64,000 bases of DNA from E44-bin46 sp964354655 (GCA_964354655.1 CAYHAL010000003.1:11505-75504); one strand, 5' to 3'. Numbered from the stretch's first letter, positions 17,315 to 25,706 are shown. Made by a program: numbers and translations. Notes: generated by a model from the letters alone, not told the origin.

Positions 17315-18022
17315 TTAGCCACCTAAATAGGCTTTCTTCACCTGTTCGTTTTCACGTAAGTCTTTGGCATCGCCCTTTAAGACAATGCTACCTGTCTCTA
17401 AGACATAGGCCTTTCGAGCCAGACTGAGAGCGAGGCGGGCATTCTGCTCCACTAAAACAATAGTTTTGCCCCCTTGGCTAATATCCTTTATGATTTTGGC
17501 GATCTCCATGACTAATATAGGCGACAAGCCCAGCGAGGGTTCATCCAAAAGGAGCAATTTAGGATTGGACATCAGGCCACGCCCCATAGCCAGCATCTGC
17601 TGCTCACCACCGCTTAAGGTGCCGGCATATTGCTTCTGCCTTTCCTTTAGAACAGGAAAATGCCTAAAAACTTCTTCCAGGTCTCGGTTTACCCCGTCTT
17701 TATCTTCCCGCAGAAAGGCCCCCATGTAGAGGTTCTCCATCACCGTCATTTGGGGGAAGACCCTTCTTCCTTCGGGAACCTGAGCAATCCCCAGCTTATT
17801 GATTTTTTCGGGTGCTAATCTATCTATTCTCTGGCCTTCAAACCAGATTTCCCCCGAGGTGGGGTGCTTTAAGCCGGAGATAGCCCTCAAGGTGGTGGTT
17901 TTGCCTGCCCCATTGGAACCGATAAGGGTAACAATACTACCCTCTTCCACCTCCATGGAGACATCCCTAACGGCGGCTACCTTGTGATAATAAACCGTAA
18001 CGTCCTTTACATTAAGCAACAC
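17315..18022 (-). CDS. LivF-type ABC transporter ATPase
   Basis: A 235-residue ABC ATPase of the LivF group: Walker A GSNGAGKTT, signature LSGGEQQMLAMGR, Walker B LLLLDEP followed by SLGLSP, and LVEQNA at the switch. LivF and LivG form the ATPase heterodimer of Liv-type importers. It is the only LivF in the window, while two SBP-H-M-G sets exist at 5.3-9.6 and 25.8-30.1 kb, so it may serve both. It sits between mtmB and the corrinoid activator on the minus strand with its own promoter. It ends in TAA. Confidence 0.9.
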   Translation of the reverse strand: MLLNVKDVTVYYHKVAAVRDVSMEVEEGSIVTLIGSNGAGKTTTLRAISGLKHPTSGEIWFEGQRIDRLAPEKINKLGIAQVPEGRRVFPQMTVMENLYMGAFLREDKDGVNRDLEEVFRHFPVLKERQKQYAGTLSGGEQQMLAMGRGLMSNPKLLLLDEPSLGLSPILVMEIAKIIKDISQGGKTIVLVEQNARLALSLARKAYVLETGSIVLKGDAKDLRENEQVKKAYLGG

Positions 18023-18081
18023 TTCTTCTGCTCCTAAGTAGACTTCGATAGCATCTTCTCATTGATGCCACTTTAGTAGTT

Positions 18082-18110
18082 AGGATACTACAAAATTATC
18101 TTCTTGTCAA
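18082..18110 (-). promoter_or_regulatory. Promoter of livF(-mtmB)
   Basis: On the minus strand TTGACA (18110-18105), 17 bases, TATCCT (18087-18082), 60 bases upstream of the livF start. Confidence 0.6.
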
Positions 18111-18132
18111 TATAGCCGAAGGAGGAACGAGG

Positions 18133-19965
18133 TTACTCCAAATGGGGATGCCTAGGGAAGTGCATACTCTCTATGAAGACCCGGCTGAAGTCCTTTAGAT
18201 AGGAAAGCTCGAAGTATTCCACCTGCTCCGTCAGTCTTTGAATCTCTTCCCACTTCCCTCGATTTAGAAGGCAGAGCTTCGCTCCCTGTCCCGCCGTATT
18301 ACCCACTGGCTTAATCTTGTTTAAGGGGAACTCGGGTAGCATTCCGATCCGAAGGACACTCTCCTTACTGACATAATTTCCAAAAGCCCCTGCCAAGTAG
18401 ACCTTCTCCACCTCATTCAGGGTCACTCCCAACTCCCGCAACGCGATCTCTACCCCTGAGCGAATAGCTCCCTTGGCCAACTGTAGCTCTCTCACATCCT
18501 GCTGGGTCAGGTAAATGGGTTTACTCCCATCACTCACCAGGAACTGAAGTTGGCCTTTCTCCCCCCGATGGATGCGATCACTGATGGGGAGGTTCGTCCG
18601 TTTCCCAAAGTTTCCCTTCTCATTGATTAACCCTACTTTGCAGAGCTCCCCCCCCAAGTCTATCAGTCCCGAACCACAGATCCCTTTTGGGACCCCATCC
18701 CCAATTATTTCCAGCCTTAAATCCTTGTCGTCTAGGAAAACGTGAGCCACTGCTCCAGGAAAAGCACCCATTCCATACTTGATCCGTGCCCCCTCAAATG
18801 CTGGCCCCGCTGGTGTGGAGCATGCCAGTAAACGGTCTTTGTTTCCTAAAACAATTTCAGCGTTAGTTCCTATATCCACAAAGAGCTGGATACCTTTAGC
18901 TTGGTGAAGCCTGGTATAGAGAATACCGGCTGTGATGTCTGCTCCCACATAGCCTGAGATGCTGGGTAGGATGTGCACTTGCCCTTCTGGGTTCATGTCC
19001 AAGCCCAGCTCTAGCGCTGGCAGTATTAAGTTATCCCTCAGCACCGGGATGAAGGGGCTATGGTCAATGTTGGAGGGGTCTATGCCCGTGAAGAGGTGAA
19101 TCATAGTGGGGTTCCCTGCCACAGTGGCTTTGTAGATATGGACAGGGCTCACCCTAGCTGCTTGACACAACTGCTTAATCACCATGTTGATCCCTGAAGT
19201 TACCGCCATTTGCAGCTCCCTTAAACCCTCTTCTCCCTGCTCATGGACTTTTTTGATTCGACTGATGACATCGTCCCCAAAGCTTCGCTGGGGGTTCATC
19301 CGGGAACGTACTGCAAGCTCCACACCTGTGTTTAGGCTTAAGAGATAGCCAGCTAGGGTTGTCGTCCCAATGTCTATAGCCACACCATACTGGGCTTCGG
19401 TTGTGTCCCCTGGTTCCAGGTCTAATACATGGTTTGCTGCCCAGGTTACCGTAAATTTAAAATCCCCTTCCCTAAGGAGGTTTGGGGCTTTCCTCAGAAC
19501 TTGTAGGGGGAAAGTCAGTTGACCTTCCCCGAGTTCTTCTTGGAAACGAACGGTATCCGGGCGTTGGTCCTCTTGGCTTGGCGTGGGAAGCTCTAAATAA
19601 GCCTTTTTAACTCCGCTGTCCAAGGGGATACGAAGTACCTTGTTTAGTAGTTCCTTGGCGCGGACAAGCTCTTCTACTTCAGGAATCTCCAGAACCAAAT
19701 CCCGGTCAATATGCTGGATACAGGAAAGACGCCAGCCGGCTTCAAGCTCTGCCTCTGTCAGGTGCACTCGCTCTGATTCAGCAGGCGCTCTAGCCCCCTT
19801 TGTGAAGAGGGCTCGACACTTCCCGCAGGTTCCCATCCCTCCACAAGCACTTGGCACGGAATAACCCTGCCTGACAAGAAAGTGGAAAAGGTTCTCCCCT
19901 TCTTTAGCTTTTAACCTTTTCTTCTGGGGAAGGATGACGATGTTATATGTCTTTTCCTTCATCAT
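18133..19965 (-). CDS. Reductive activator of corrinoid proteins (RACo/RamA-like, 2Fe-2S + ASKHA)
   Basis: A 610-residue ATP-dependent reductase that brings inactive Co(II) corrinoid back to Co(I). The N-terminal plant-type ferredoxin domain has Cys41, Cys47, Cys50 (CGGMGTCGKC) and Cys82. A middle segment leads to the actin-like ATPase domain of the DUF4445 type, with AIDIGTTTLAGYLL near residue 195, FVDIGTNAEIVLGN and a late YLAGAFGNYVSKES. Methanogen RamA instead has C-terminal 4Fe-4S clusters; this is the bacterial RACo form. It starts 12 bases after the MetH-activation-like gene, in one row with mtgA. It ends in TAA. Confidence 0.9.
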   Translation of the reverse strand: MMKEKTYNIVILPQKKRLKAKEGENLFHFLVRQGYSVPSACGGMGTCGKCRALFTKGARAPAESERVHLTEAELEAGWRLSCIQHIDRDLVLEIPEVEELVRAKELLNKVLRIPLDSGVKKAYLELPTPSQEDQRPDTVRFQEELGEGQLTFPLQVLRKAPNLLREGDFKFTVTWAANHVLDLEPGDTTEAQYGVAIDIGTTTLAGYLLSLNTGVELAVRSRMNPQRSFGDDVISRIKKVHEQGEEGLRELQMAVTSGINMVIKQLCQAARVSPVHIYKATVAGNPTMIHLFTGIDPSNIDHSPFIPVLRDNLILPALELGLDMNPEGQVHILPSISGYVGADITAGILYTRLHQAKGIQLFVDIGTNAEIVLGNKDRLLACSTPAGPAFEGARIKYGMGAFPGAVAHVFLDDKDLRLEIIGDGVPKGICGSGLIDLGGELCKVGLINEKGNFGKRTNLPISDRIHRGEKGQLQFLVSDGSKPIYLTQQDVRELQLAKGAIRSGVEIALRELGVTLNEVEKVYLAGAFGNYVSKESVLRIGMLPEFPLNKIKPVGNTAGQGAKLCLLNRGKWEEIQRLTEQVEYFELSYLKDFSRVFIESMHFPRHPHLE

Positions 19966-19977
19966 TTGTTGGGTGGC

Positions 19978-20730
19978 TTATCTAGCCTTAAGACCCCGCT
20001 GGATCCATTCCCTTTCCCCCTCAACGCACTTTTGGGTTGACTTCTCTCGCACCGTGCCAAGGGGCATAGCACAGGCATAAGACTTCCGCGGGTCCATCAT
20101 GCACGACTCAGTGAGGTGCACTCCGATGTGGCTTCCGTCGACAACGGTGAATAACTTCTTCTGTTCCCGCGTGTCCCAATCTCCGTAACCAGGACTCCAC
20201 CAGTAGACTACTACCCCACCGCAATCTCTATATGCCGGACACTTCTTGCCGATACAGATGCCGTGGGTGATTGCTTGATAGCCCTCGGGGCGGACATGGT
20301 CTTGGATTATCTCCCTCACCTTATAGGCCATGATATCCACAGCCGCTGAGCCAAACATATCCAAAATATATCCCAGAACAGAATCCCCACCCTGGATAAG
20401 CTTCATAGCCTCCTCCTCCACACGCGGTCCAATGGTGATTATAAAAGCGGCTAGCTCTTTTGCCTCACGATGGCGAAGCGCCAAATCCCGGCTGTCAAAT
20501 GAAACACCACCCTCGACCTCTACAGAAGAAGAGGTTACTCTCCCTATTTGGGAAATACCGTAACACGCTACCGGCTCTAGTAGGGTCGGCCCAATCTCCA
20601 TTGCCTGGTGAAAGACTTTTTGAATAGCCGGTGATGCTTGACTCGAGTTAGGATAGCCCAAATAACGCCACACCTCATCTGAGCTTACCTCCACGTTTGA
20701 GAACTCAGCCTCAGGTACTATCTGAAGCAT
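19978..20730 (-). CDS. MetH activation-domain-like (AdoMet-binding) protein
   Basis: A 250-residue protein related to the reactivation domain of B12-dependent methionine synthase. The WWSPGYGDWDTREQ segment corresponds to the MetH motif that binds AdoMet, and HLTESCMMDPRKSYACAMPLG matches the following MetH TPSKSVS-like loop with cysteines. A central Cys set (CIGKKCPAYRDC) is present. Such stand-alone proteins occur with corrinoid methyltransferases in anaerobes and are thought to help reductive methylation or activation; the exact role is not established. AAGGAGG precedes the ATG at 20730. It ends in TAA. Confidence 0.8.
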   Translation of the reverse strand: MLQIVPEAEFSNVEVSSDEVWRYLGYPNSSQASPAIQKVFHQAMEIGPTLLEPVACYGISQIGRVTSSSVEVEGGVSFDSRDLALRHREAKELAAFIITIGPRVEEEAMKLIQGGDSVLGYILDMFGSAAVDIMAYKVREIIQDHVRPEGYQAITHGICIGKKCPAYRDCGGVVVYWWSPGYGDWDTREQKKLFTVVDGSHIGVHLTESCMMDPRKSYACAMPLGTVREKSTQKCVEGEREWIQRGLKAR

Positions 20731-20751
20731 AGCCCCCTCCTTTATCTCACT

Positions 20752-21555
20752 TTAACTCATTTTGCTTCTTACATACCGAACATATTGAAGACAGTGGGCA
20801 TCAATCCCTAATAGAGCTTCTGAGGCTCGCAGGATGTTTTTCATTTCTTCATCCTTGGGATTAATAACAGCCATATCCAATCCTGCCTCAAGAAGCATGG
20901 CTAAAAAGGCTTGGTTGAGCAGGGTGCGGCTGGGTAATCCAAAGGAGACATTGGATAACCCTGTTGTTGTCTTCACCCCTCGGCTCCCATAGCACCTCTT
21001 GATCTCCCGTATGGTATTGATGACAACACGGGCTTGGTCTGGATTACTCCCGATGGACATCACTAAAGGGTCTATGAACAACCGCTGCAGACTTACTCCG
21101 GCTTCTTCTAGAGTATTAATTAGCTGTTCGACTTCCTGAAGGCGCTCCTCCACGGTGTTAGGCATCCCCGTCTTTCCCCCCATGGTCAGACCGATAATAT
21201 CGGCATCGTACCCTTTAACAATGGGGATGAGCCCCTGTTGTAGTCTAGGGTCATTATTGATGGAGTTGATAACAGGGCGGGCTCGACAAAGCTTTAGTCC
21301 TGCTGCCATAGCCTCAGGTTTAGGGGTGTCGATGGCTAGGCGTACCTCTCCCACCTCATCATAAATAAGCCCAATCACCCACTTCATGTCATCAATCTCC
21401 TGCTCCATGCTGGTAGCAGTATTAATATCAAGAATGTCAGCCCCAGCCTCTACCTGCTCTCGGGCAAGACGCCGGATAGTAGCTTCATCCTTGGCTTGAA
21501 GAGCCTCCTTGACCGCTTTTCGCGTCGAGTTCAATAATTCTCCAATAATTAACAC
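20752..21555 (-). CDS. Methyl-corrinoid:tetrahydrofolate methyltransferase (MtgA/AcsE-like)
   Basis: A 267-residue pterin-binding TIM-barrel protein (dihydropteroate synthase-like superfamily). Signatures are QVEAGADILDINTAT near the N-terminus, PVINSINNDP, and TTTGLSNVSFGLPSR near residue 200. Known members move methyl between corrinoid proteins and THF: AcsE in acetogens and MtgA in glycine-betaine systems. Here it should draw methyl from the methylamine corrinoid proteins into the C1 pool, replacing the coenzyme M methyltransferase MtbA of methanogens. GTG start with AAAGGAGGGACGAA upstream. It ends in TAA. Confidence 0.9.
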   Translation of the reverse strand: MLIIGELLNSTRKAVKEALQAKDEATIRRLAREQVEAGADILDINTATSMEQEIDDMKWVIGLIYDEVGEVRLAIDTPKPEAMAAGLKLCRARPVINSINNDPRLQQGLIPIVKGYDADIIGLTMGGKTGMPNTVEERLQEVEQLINTLEEAGVSLQRLFIDPLVMSIGSNPDQARVVINTIREIKRCYGSRGVKTTTGLSNVSFGLPSRTLLNQAFLAMLLEAGLDMAVINPKDEEMKNILRASEALLGIDAHCLQYVRYVRSKMS

Positions 21556-21626
21556 TTCGTCCCTCCTTTAATCGGTATCGGCTATTTTACTCTCTCTCCG
21601 TTTTCCTATTCCTCGTCCTCATTATC

Positions 21627-21989
21627 TTAATCCTTAGCCCCCACCTCTCGTGTCTTTCCCCCCAAATTGTCTAAATAGGCAATCCGGCGACGCTTAAAAA
21701 CTGTTGCCGAATATTTTTCAATCTTCCATTTAGGAATTCCACATTTCTCGCATGTCCTAGAAAACCATTTATTACGAAGCCATCGGGCAGCACGACTATT
21801 TCTAGAATCGTGTATCACCATCTGTTTATTACAATGAGTAACCACATAAGCATAAGAATCACTGGTAATTTCAAAGGTTTTGATTCCATGGAGAACTCCC
21901 CGCCGGGAAGGCCATAGTTTTATCTTTTCTACCAATTTAAAAAGGGGGACTCGTCTCCAATAGATTTTTTTTCGTGTCTTACCCGACAA
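21627..21989 (-). CDS. pylSn: Pyrrolysyl-tRNA synthetase N-terminal, tRNA-binding domain (PylSn)
   Basis: A 120-residue basic protein matching the N-terminal domain of archaeal PylS: LWPSRRGVLHGIKTFEI, then HDSRNSRAARWLR and CEKCGI, equivalent to the LWMSRTGTLHKIK / NNSRSCRTARAFR / CKRC pattern. Candidate zinc ligands are His34, Cys53, Cys80 and Cys83. It binds the D and T side of tRNA-Pyl and makes charging by PylSc efficient. The start is TTG 21989 with GGGGGAGAG upstream; no ATG is available before Met57. It begins 30 bases after the end of tRNA-Pyl. It ends in TAA. Confidence 0.92.
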   Translation of the reverse strand: MSGKTRKKIYWRRVPLFKLVEKIKLWPSRRGVLHGIKTFEITSDSYAYVVTHCNKQMVIHDSRNSRAARWLRNKWFSRTCEKCGIPKWKIEKYSATVFKRRRIAYLDNLGGKTREVGAKD

Positions 21990-22018
21990 CTCTCTCCCCC
22001 ATTATTTTGATCAAATTG

Positions 22019-22090
22019 TGGCGGGGGGTCCGAGAGTTACACTCGGCTACACAAATTTAGAGTCTGTGTGATCTTTCCGATTAACCCCCC
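22019..22090 (-). tRNA. pylT: tRNA-Pyl (anticodon CTA)
   Basis: 72 bases with CCA encoded. The fold has the odd features of tRNA-Pyl: 7-bp acceptor stem (GGGGGGT/ACCCCCC), one base between acceptor and D stem, a short D arm with 5-base loop, a 6-bp anticodon stem (CACAGA/TTTGTG) around loop CTCTAAA, a 3-base variable region and a perfect 5-bp T stem (CCGAG/CTCGG), discriminator G. Anticodon CTA is at 22058-22060. It is close to Desulfitobacterium pylT in layout. It sits 15 bases after pylD and 30 before pylSn. Confidence 0.97.
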
Positions 22091-22105
22091 GTTTTTACCA
22101 TGCCT

Positions 22106-22936
22106 TCACTGAACACAACTGGCATGAACAAACATGGTAGCCACACCAATCTCCAGCACATCATGAATCAAACGCTCTTTGACCAAGAAATAAGCCTCTT
22201 CACTTAATCCCAGCGGTATCCCGGGAGCAGCAATAAAAGTTTCTGGCTTGATATGTCTTGCCTGTATAATATTAGCCGAAGGTGAAGCATCAAAAAATAC
22301 TGTATATCGCCTAAGTGCCTCTTCTAGATTCCTTTCCACTGTAATTTCATGCCCTTTAACCAGTGACTCCATTCTATCTTGATTAGGGTCAAAAGCTGCT
22401 ACCTTCGCTCCCTTCTTTTTAAGAGATAAAACTGCATTCCAGCCCACCCGACCTGCTCCCCCAATCACTAACACCTGGCGCTGGCTTAAATCTCCTGCCA
22501 TGGCTTCTAATGCCGAAACATATCCTTTTGCTGTTGCCTCTACATTATCAATAATCCTCCTTAAGGGAAAGTTCAGGGCAATAAACCGGTTATCATCAGC
22601 CAAAAAAACAATGTCTGCGCCTTTCTCAATCCCTTCCGCCAGTCCAGCTATATCGCTATCCCTTGTTTTAAAAGCATTAACTCCAATGTGAATCAAAATT
22701 CCTTCAACCGCCTCAACAAAGTTTTCAATAACTCCTTGTCCCGAGGTTATGGGAACCACAGCTACCGTATGGGAACCGATGGCAGCTCTTACCTTTTCTT
22801 CGCTGTCTTCTATAGAGCGACTGGCAATCTCTTTGAGTGACAAACCTGTTTTTCGAACTAACTCAGCCTCATAGGCAGGAAGTTTCTGTATTATATCCAT
22901 TATATCTTCTTTTTTCAGGCGCGTCACCTCATTCAC
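22106..22936 (-). CDS. pylD: Pyrrolysine synthase PylD
   Basis: A 276-residue NAD-dependent dehydrogenase-like enzyme that oxidises and cyclises lysyl-methylornithine to pyrrolysine. Landmarks are a helical N-terminus (MNEVTRLKKEDIMDIIQKLP), SGQGVIENFVEAV, FLADDNRFIALN, the Rossmann dinucleotide loop VLVIGGAGRVGWNAV near residue 155, and APGIPLGLSEEA. Its ATG overlaps the end of the pylC remnant, as expected for an ancestral pylC-pylD pair. It is followed at once by tRNA-Pyl and pylSn. It ends in TGA, which lies inside the 11-base repeat implicated in loss of pylD from the other copy. Confidence 0.94.
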   Translation of the reverse strand: MNEVTRLKKEDIMDIIQKLPAYEAELVRKTGLSLKEIASRSIEDSEEKVRAAIGSHTVAVVPITSGQGVIENFVEAVEGILIHIGVNAFKTRDSDIAGLAEGIEKGADIVFLADDNRFIALNFPLRRIIDNVEATAKGYVSALEAMAGDLSQRQVLVIGGAGRVGWNAVLSLKKKGAKVAAFDPNQDRMESLVKGHEITVERNLEEALRRYTVFFDASPSANIIQARHIKPETFIAAPGIPLGLSEEAYFLVKERLIHDVLEIGVATMFVHASCVQ

Positions 22937-22967
22937 CCTCTGGACGATGAAAATATACCAGCAAGAC

Positions 22968-23016
22968 CCACCCCTTCAGACTGGCTTTGGAAGCAGTGGG
23001 TCTTCCAAGGTAACTC
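22968..23016 (-). pseudogene. Remnant of the pylC 3' end upstream of pylD
   Basis: The minus strand here matches the end of intact pylC (13112-13160) at about 44 of 48 positions: GTTACCTTGGAAGACCCACT and GCTTCCAAAGCCAG are shared apart from one missing base and a few substitutions. Homology fades further upstream (about 23045). It shows that this copy of pylD once followed pylC directly. Confidence 0.85.
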
Positions 23017-23045
23017 TATCTTGAAACTTGCATCCCTTTCTTGGC

Positions 23046-23370
23046 TATCGAAAATTCTAACATACCCCGCTCGCTCCTTGTCAAGCGCAGTAGCTTTCCC
23101 CCCTGATTCAACTCCTAGCTTTCTGAAGAGTTTGACAAAATCGATTCTAACGGTGTTATAATGAAGCCAAACTGGTTAGTATTCCCTTCCTTTATAAGCC
23201 TGGTGCTGCGCTAGCACTGGGGAAATTTATAGCATAATCGGTCTTGCTGACGCTAGTGTAAAGGCAAAAGAGTGGATCCCAAAATGGTGAAAGGAGGTGA
23301 GAAATTAGGGTTAGGATTAATTTAGTTTCAAAATAGTGAGGTTAAAAAAATTAAAGGAAGGAGGGGAAAA
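23046..23370. other. mttB upstream region and leader
   Basis: No gene seen. It contains the mttB promoter at 23132-23162 and a leader of about 200 bases with a small hairpin (TGGTGCT/AGCACTG type) near 23201-23218. The mttB ribosome-binding site is the GGAAGGAGGGG run at 23355-23365. No cobalamin riboswitch was recognised. Confidence 0.4.
23132..23162 (+). promoter_or_regulatory. Promoter of mttB operon
   Basis: TTGACA (23132-23137) and an extended -10 TGTTATAAT (TATAAT 23157-23162), 19 bases apart; the TGN extension can make up for the long spacer. Confidence 0.55.
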
Positions 23371-24843
23371 ATGATTAGAGGAACGAGAGCCTCATATACA
23401 CAACTTTCAGGCTGTGGTCTCAATATGTTTACCGATGATGAATTAGCTGAGCTGCATAGAGCCACACTGGATGTTCTAGAAGATGGCGGCATCATGGTGC
23501 TCAATGATGAAGCGCAGGAGATTTTCTACTCCCACGGCTGTAAAGTCGATAAGAAAACTAACATCGTCAAGATACCCCCTTACCTCGTCAATGAGGCAAT
23601 AAATTCAGCTCCATCAAAGGTACTGCTTGCCGGTCGAAATCCCAAGTATGACATCGTCTTGGAAGGCACCAGGGTGGCAAACACCACCTTTGGTGTAGGC
23701 ATAAAGGTGCTTGATTTAGACACGGGCAAACACAGAAACTCGACAAACAAAGATCTGGCTGAATCCGCAATATTAGCCGATGCTATTGAGGGAGTAGATG
23801 TTTTTACCCAGTCAGTGGTCCCCAGAGATGCACCTAGTCAGGTGGAAGACCTTATTGCTGCCGAGACATGTCTTAGCAATTGTAGCAAACACTTCCACCA
23901 TGTTGATATATTGTCTACCGAGAGTGTCAGAAGGTATTTTGACATGGGTGCTGCCATAGCCGGAAGCGCTGAGGAGATGAGGCGGCGACCGGTTTGTTCT
24001 ATTCTAATCTGCCCGGTCAGCCCGTTGCAGCTTAGTCCTGAAGCCTGCGAGGTTATTATTGAATCGGCAAGGTTAGGCATACCCTGTAACATTTTGTCAA
24101 TGGCGCTATCTGGGGGTACTGCCCCAGTCACCAATGCAGGAACACTGATAGTCCATAATGCCGAGGTGCTGGGGGGCATAACTTTAAGCCAGCTTACTAA
24201 GAAGGGAGCACCGGTAATCTATGGCAGCTCCACCACCATGTTCGATCTAGCCCTGGCCATCGCACCGGTGGGAGCACCGGAAATGGGCATGATAAGCGCA
24301 GCGGTAGCCAAGCTTGGCCAGTATTACAACCTGCCGACTTATGTCTCCGGGACCTAGGCAGATTCTAAGGTACCTGATGCGCAGGCAGCTCACGAAAAAA
24401 CGATAACAAATCTGCTGCCGGCCATCGCTGGGGCTAATCTGATTTATGGCATGGGTATGTTAGAATCAGGACAGACTTGGAGTCATGAGCAACTGGTAAT
24501 TGATAACGACATTGTAACTATGGTTAAACGGGTGATTCAGGGGATCGACGTTACCGATGATACAATGGCCGTTGACATCGTAAAGCAGGCTCATAAGATA
24601 AAAGACTTCTTACATCAGAAACACACCATTCAGTTTATGAGAAGTCAATCAAGACCAAAATTGATTGACCGCACTACCCGGGGAACTTGGGAGGCTAAGG
24701 GAGGCAAAGATTTAACCCAGAGGGCAAAAGAAGAAGCACGCAGGATCATAAAGACCCATCAACCTGAGCCTTTAAGCGATGATGTAAAGAAGACGCTACG
24801 CGAAATTGTTGACAGTGCTAGAAAAGAACTTGTACCTGATTGA
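23371..24843 (+). CDS. mttB: Trimethylamine methyltransferase MttB with in-frame amber (pyrrolysine) codon
   Basis: The gene reads through TAG at 24355-24357 to TGA 24841-24843, 490 residues with Pyl at residue 329 (Methanosarcina MttB: 334). The context YVSGT-Pyl-ADSKVPDAQAAHEK is the family's Pyl site; the following LLPAIAGANLIYGMGMLESGQTWSHEQLVIDNDIV is the standard MttB C-terminal half. Non-Pyl relatives such as glycine betaine MtgB have a sense codon there, so the TAG marks it as a true trimethylamine-type enzyme. It hands methyl to the corrinoid protein encoded 37 bases downstream. Confidence 0.96.
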
Positions 24844-24880
24844 TAACTTTCTAATAACCAGAAGAAAGGAGAGCACTACT

Positions 24881-25531
24881 GTGGCAAAAGCACAAGAGAT
24901 ATTAGCAGCGGCAAAAAAAGCCATTATTGACTACGATGTGGTTAAGGCTGAGGAGGTTGCCAGGGAGGCTTTGGCTAGTGGTGTTGATCCGGTGGCACTG
25001 ATAGAAAAGGGGTTTACTGCTGGAATAGCTGAGGTTGGTGACCGTTTTGATAAGGGGGAGGCATACTTGCCAGAATTAATATTGGCGGCTGATGCCATGA
25101 AAGCAGGAACAGCAGTATGTGAGGCGGCACTCCCTAAAGGAACAATTAAGGAAAAGAAGAAGGTAGTAATAGGGACGGTGGAAGGAGATATTCACGACAT
25201 CGGGAAGTCAATTGTTGCTTCCTTTTTAGCCGCCAACGGATTTGAGGTTCACGACATCGGTAGAGATGCTCCTGCTGAGAAATTTGTGGAAACAGCTCGT
25301 GAGGTAAAAGCAGATGTGGTTGGGGCTAGCGCTCTATTGACAACAACTATGGAGCAGCAGAAGAAGATAGTGGAAGCGCTGAAAGAAGCCGGGCTGCGAG
25401 ATAAAGTTAAAATAATTGTCGGTGGAGCACCAACCAGCCAGGAATGGGCTGAACAGATCGGAGCCGATGCCTATGCTGAAAATGCTGCGGAGGCAGTAGC
25501 TAAGGTAAAGCAATTAACCGGTTTGCAATAA
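24881..25531 (+). CDS. mttC: Trimethylamine corrinoid protein (MttC-like)
   Basis: A 216-residue corrinoid protein closely similar to the one at 13432, with the same GTVEGDIHDIGKSIV axial-His motif and ADAYAENAAEAV end. The frame is open from 24806, but GTG 24881 with GAAAGGAGAG upstream gives a protein collinear with the paralogue. Pairing with MttB follows from adjacency. The two genes look like a fairly recent duplication. It ends in TAA. Confidence 0.9.
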   Translation: MAKAQEILAAAKKAIIDYDVVKAEEVAREALASGVDPVALIEKGFTAGIAEVGDRFDKGEAYLPELILAADAMKAGTAVCEAALPKGTIKEKKKVVIGTVEGDIHDIGKSIVASFLAANGFEVHDIGRDAPAEKFVETAREVKADVVGASALLTTTMEQQKKIVEALKEAGLRDKVKIIVGGAPTSQEWAEQIGADAYAENAAEAVAKVKQLTGLQ

Positions 25532-25678
25532 GGAAATCTTAGTTAAAGCACTCTGTGAGAGAATGGAGGGATTGCTATAGGCTTTAAGGCTGGCTAATTT
25601 GGGCTGGCCAGAAGCTATGAGGTCCGAAGAGGTCTTCCCATGATTAACAGCCTATAAATTTGTTGAATGGCTCGTGGA

Positions 25679-25706
25679 TTGACATTTTATAATAATATGG
25701 TATTAT
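25679..25706 (+). promoter_or_regulatory. Promoter of ABC block 2
   Basis: TTGACA (25679-25684), 16 bases, TATTAT (25701-25706), 87 bases upstream of the second binding-protein gene. Between mttC and this promoter an inverted repeat (TATAGGCT ... AGCCTATA) spans about 25578-25656. Confidence 0.55.

Noticed and set aside
22019..22090. Suppressor tRNA of ordinary type
   Set aside because: The one-base acceptor/D junction, 6-bp anticodon stem and 3-base variable region, next to pylD and pylSn, identify tRNA-Pyl.
23170..23370. Cobalamin riboswitch before mttB
   Set aside because: I looked for the B12-box and adjacent conserved helices and did not find them; only a small hairpin is visible.
23371..24357. 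mttB as a truncated 328-residue pseudogene followed by a small ORF at 24451
   Set aside because: The frame continues uninterrupted across the TAG with conserved MttB sequence, and the full pyl system is present to read it.
24806..25531. MttC start at 24806
   Set aside because: It would overlap mttB by 38 bases and add 25 residues absent from the paralogue; GTG 24881 has a good ribosome-binding site.
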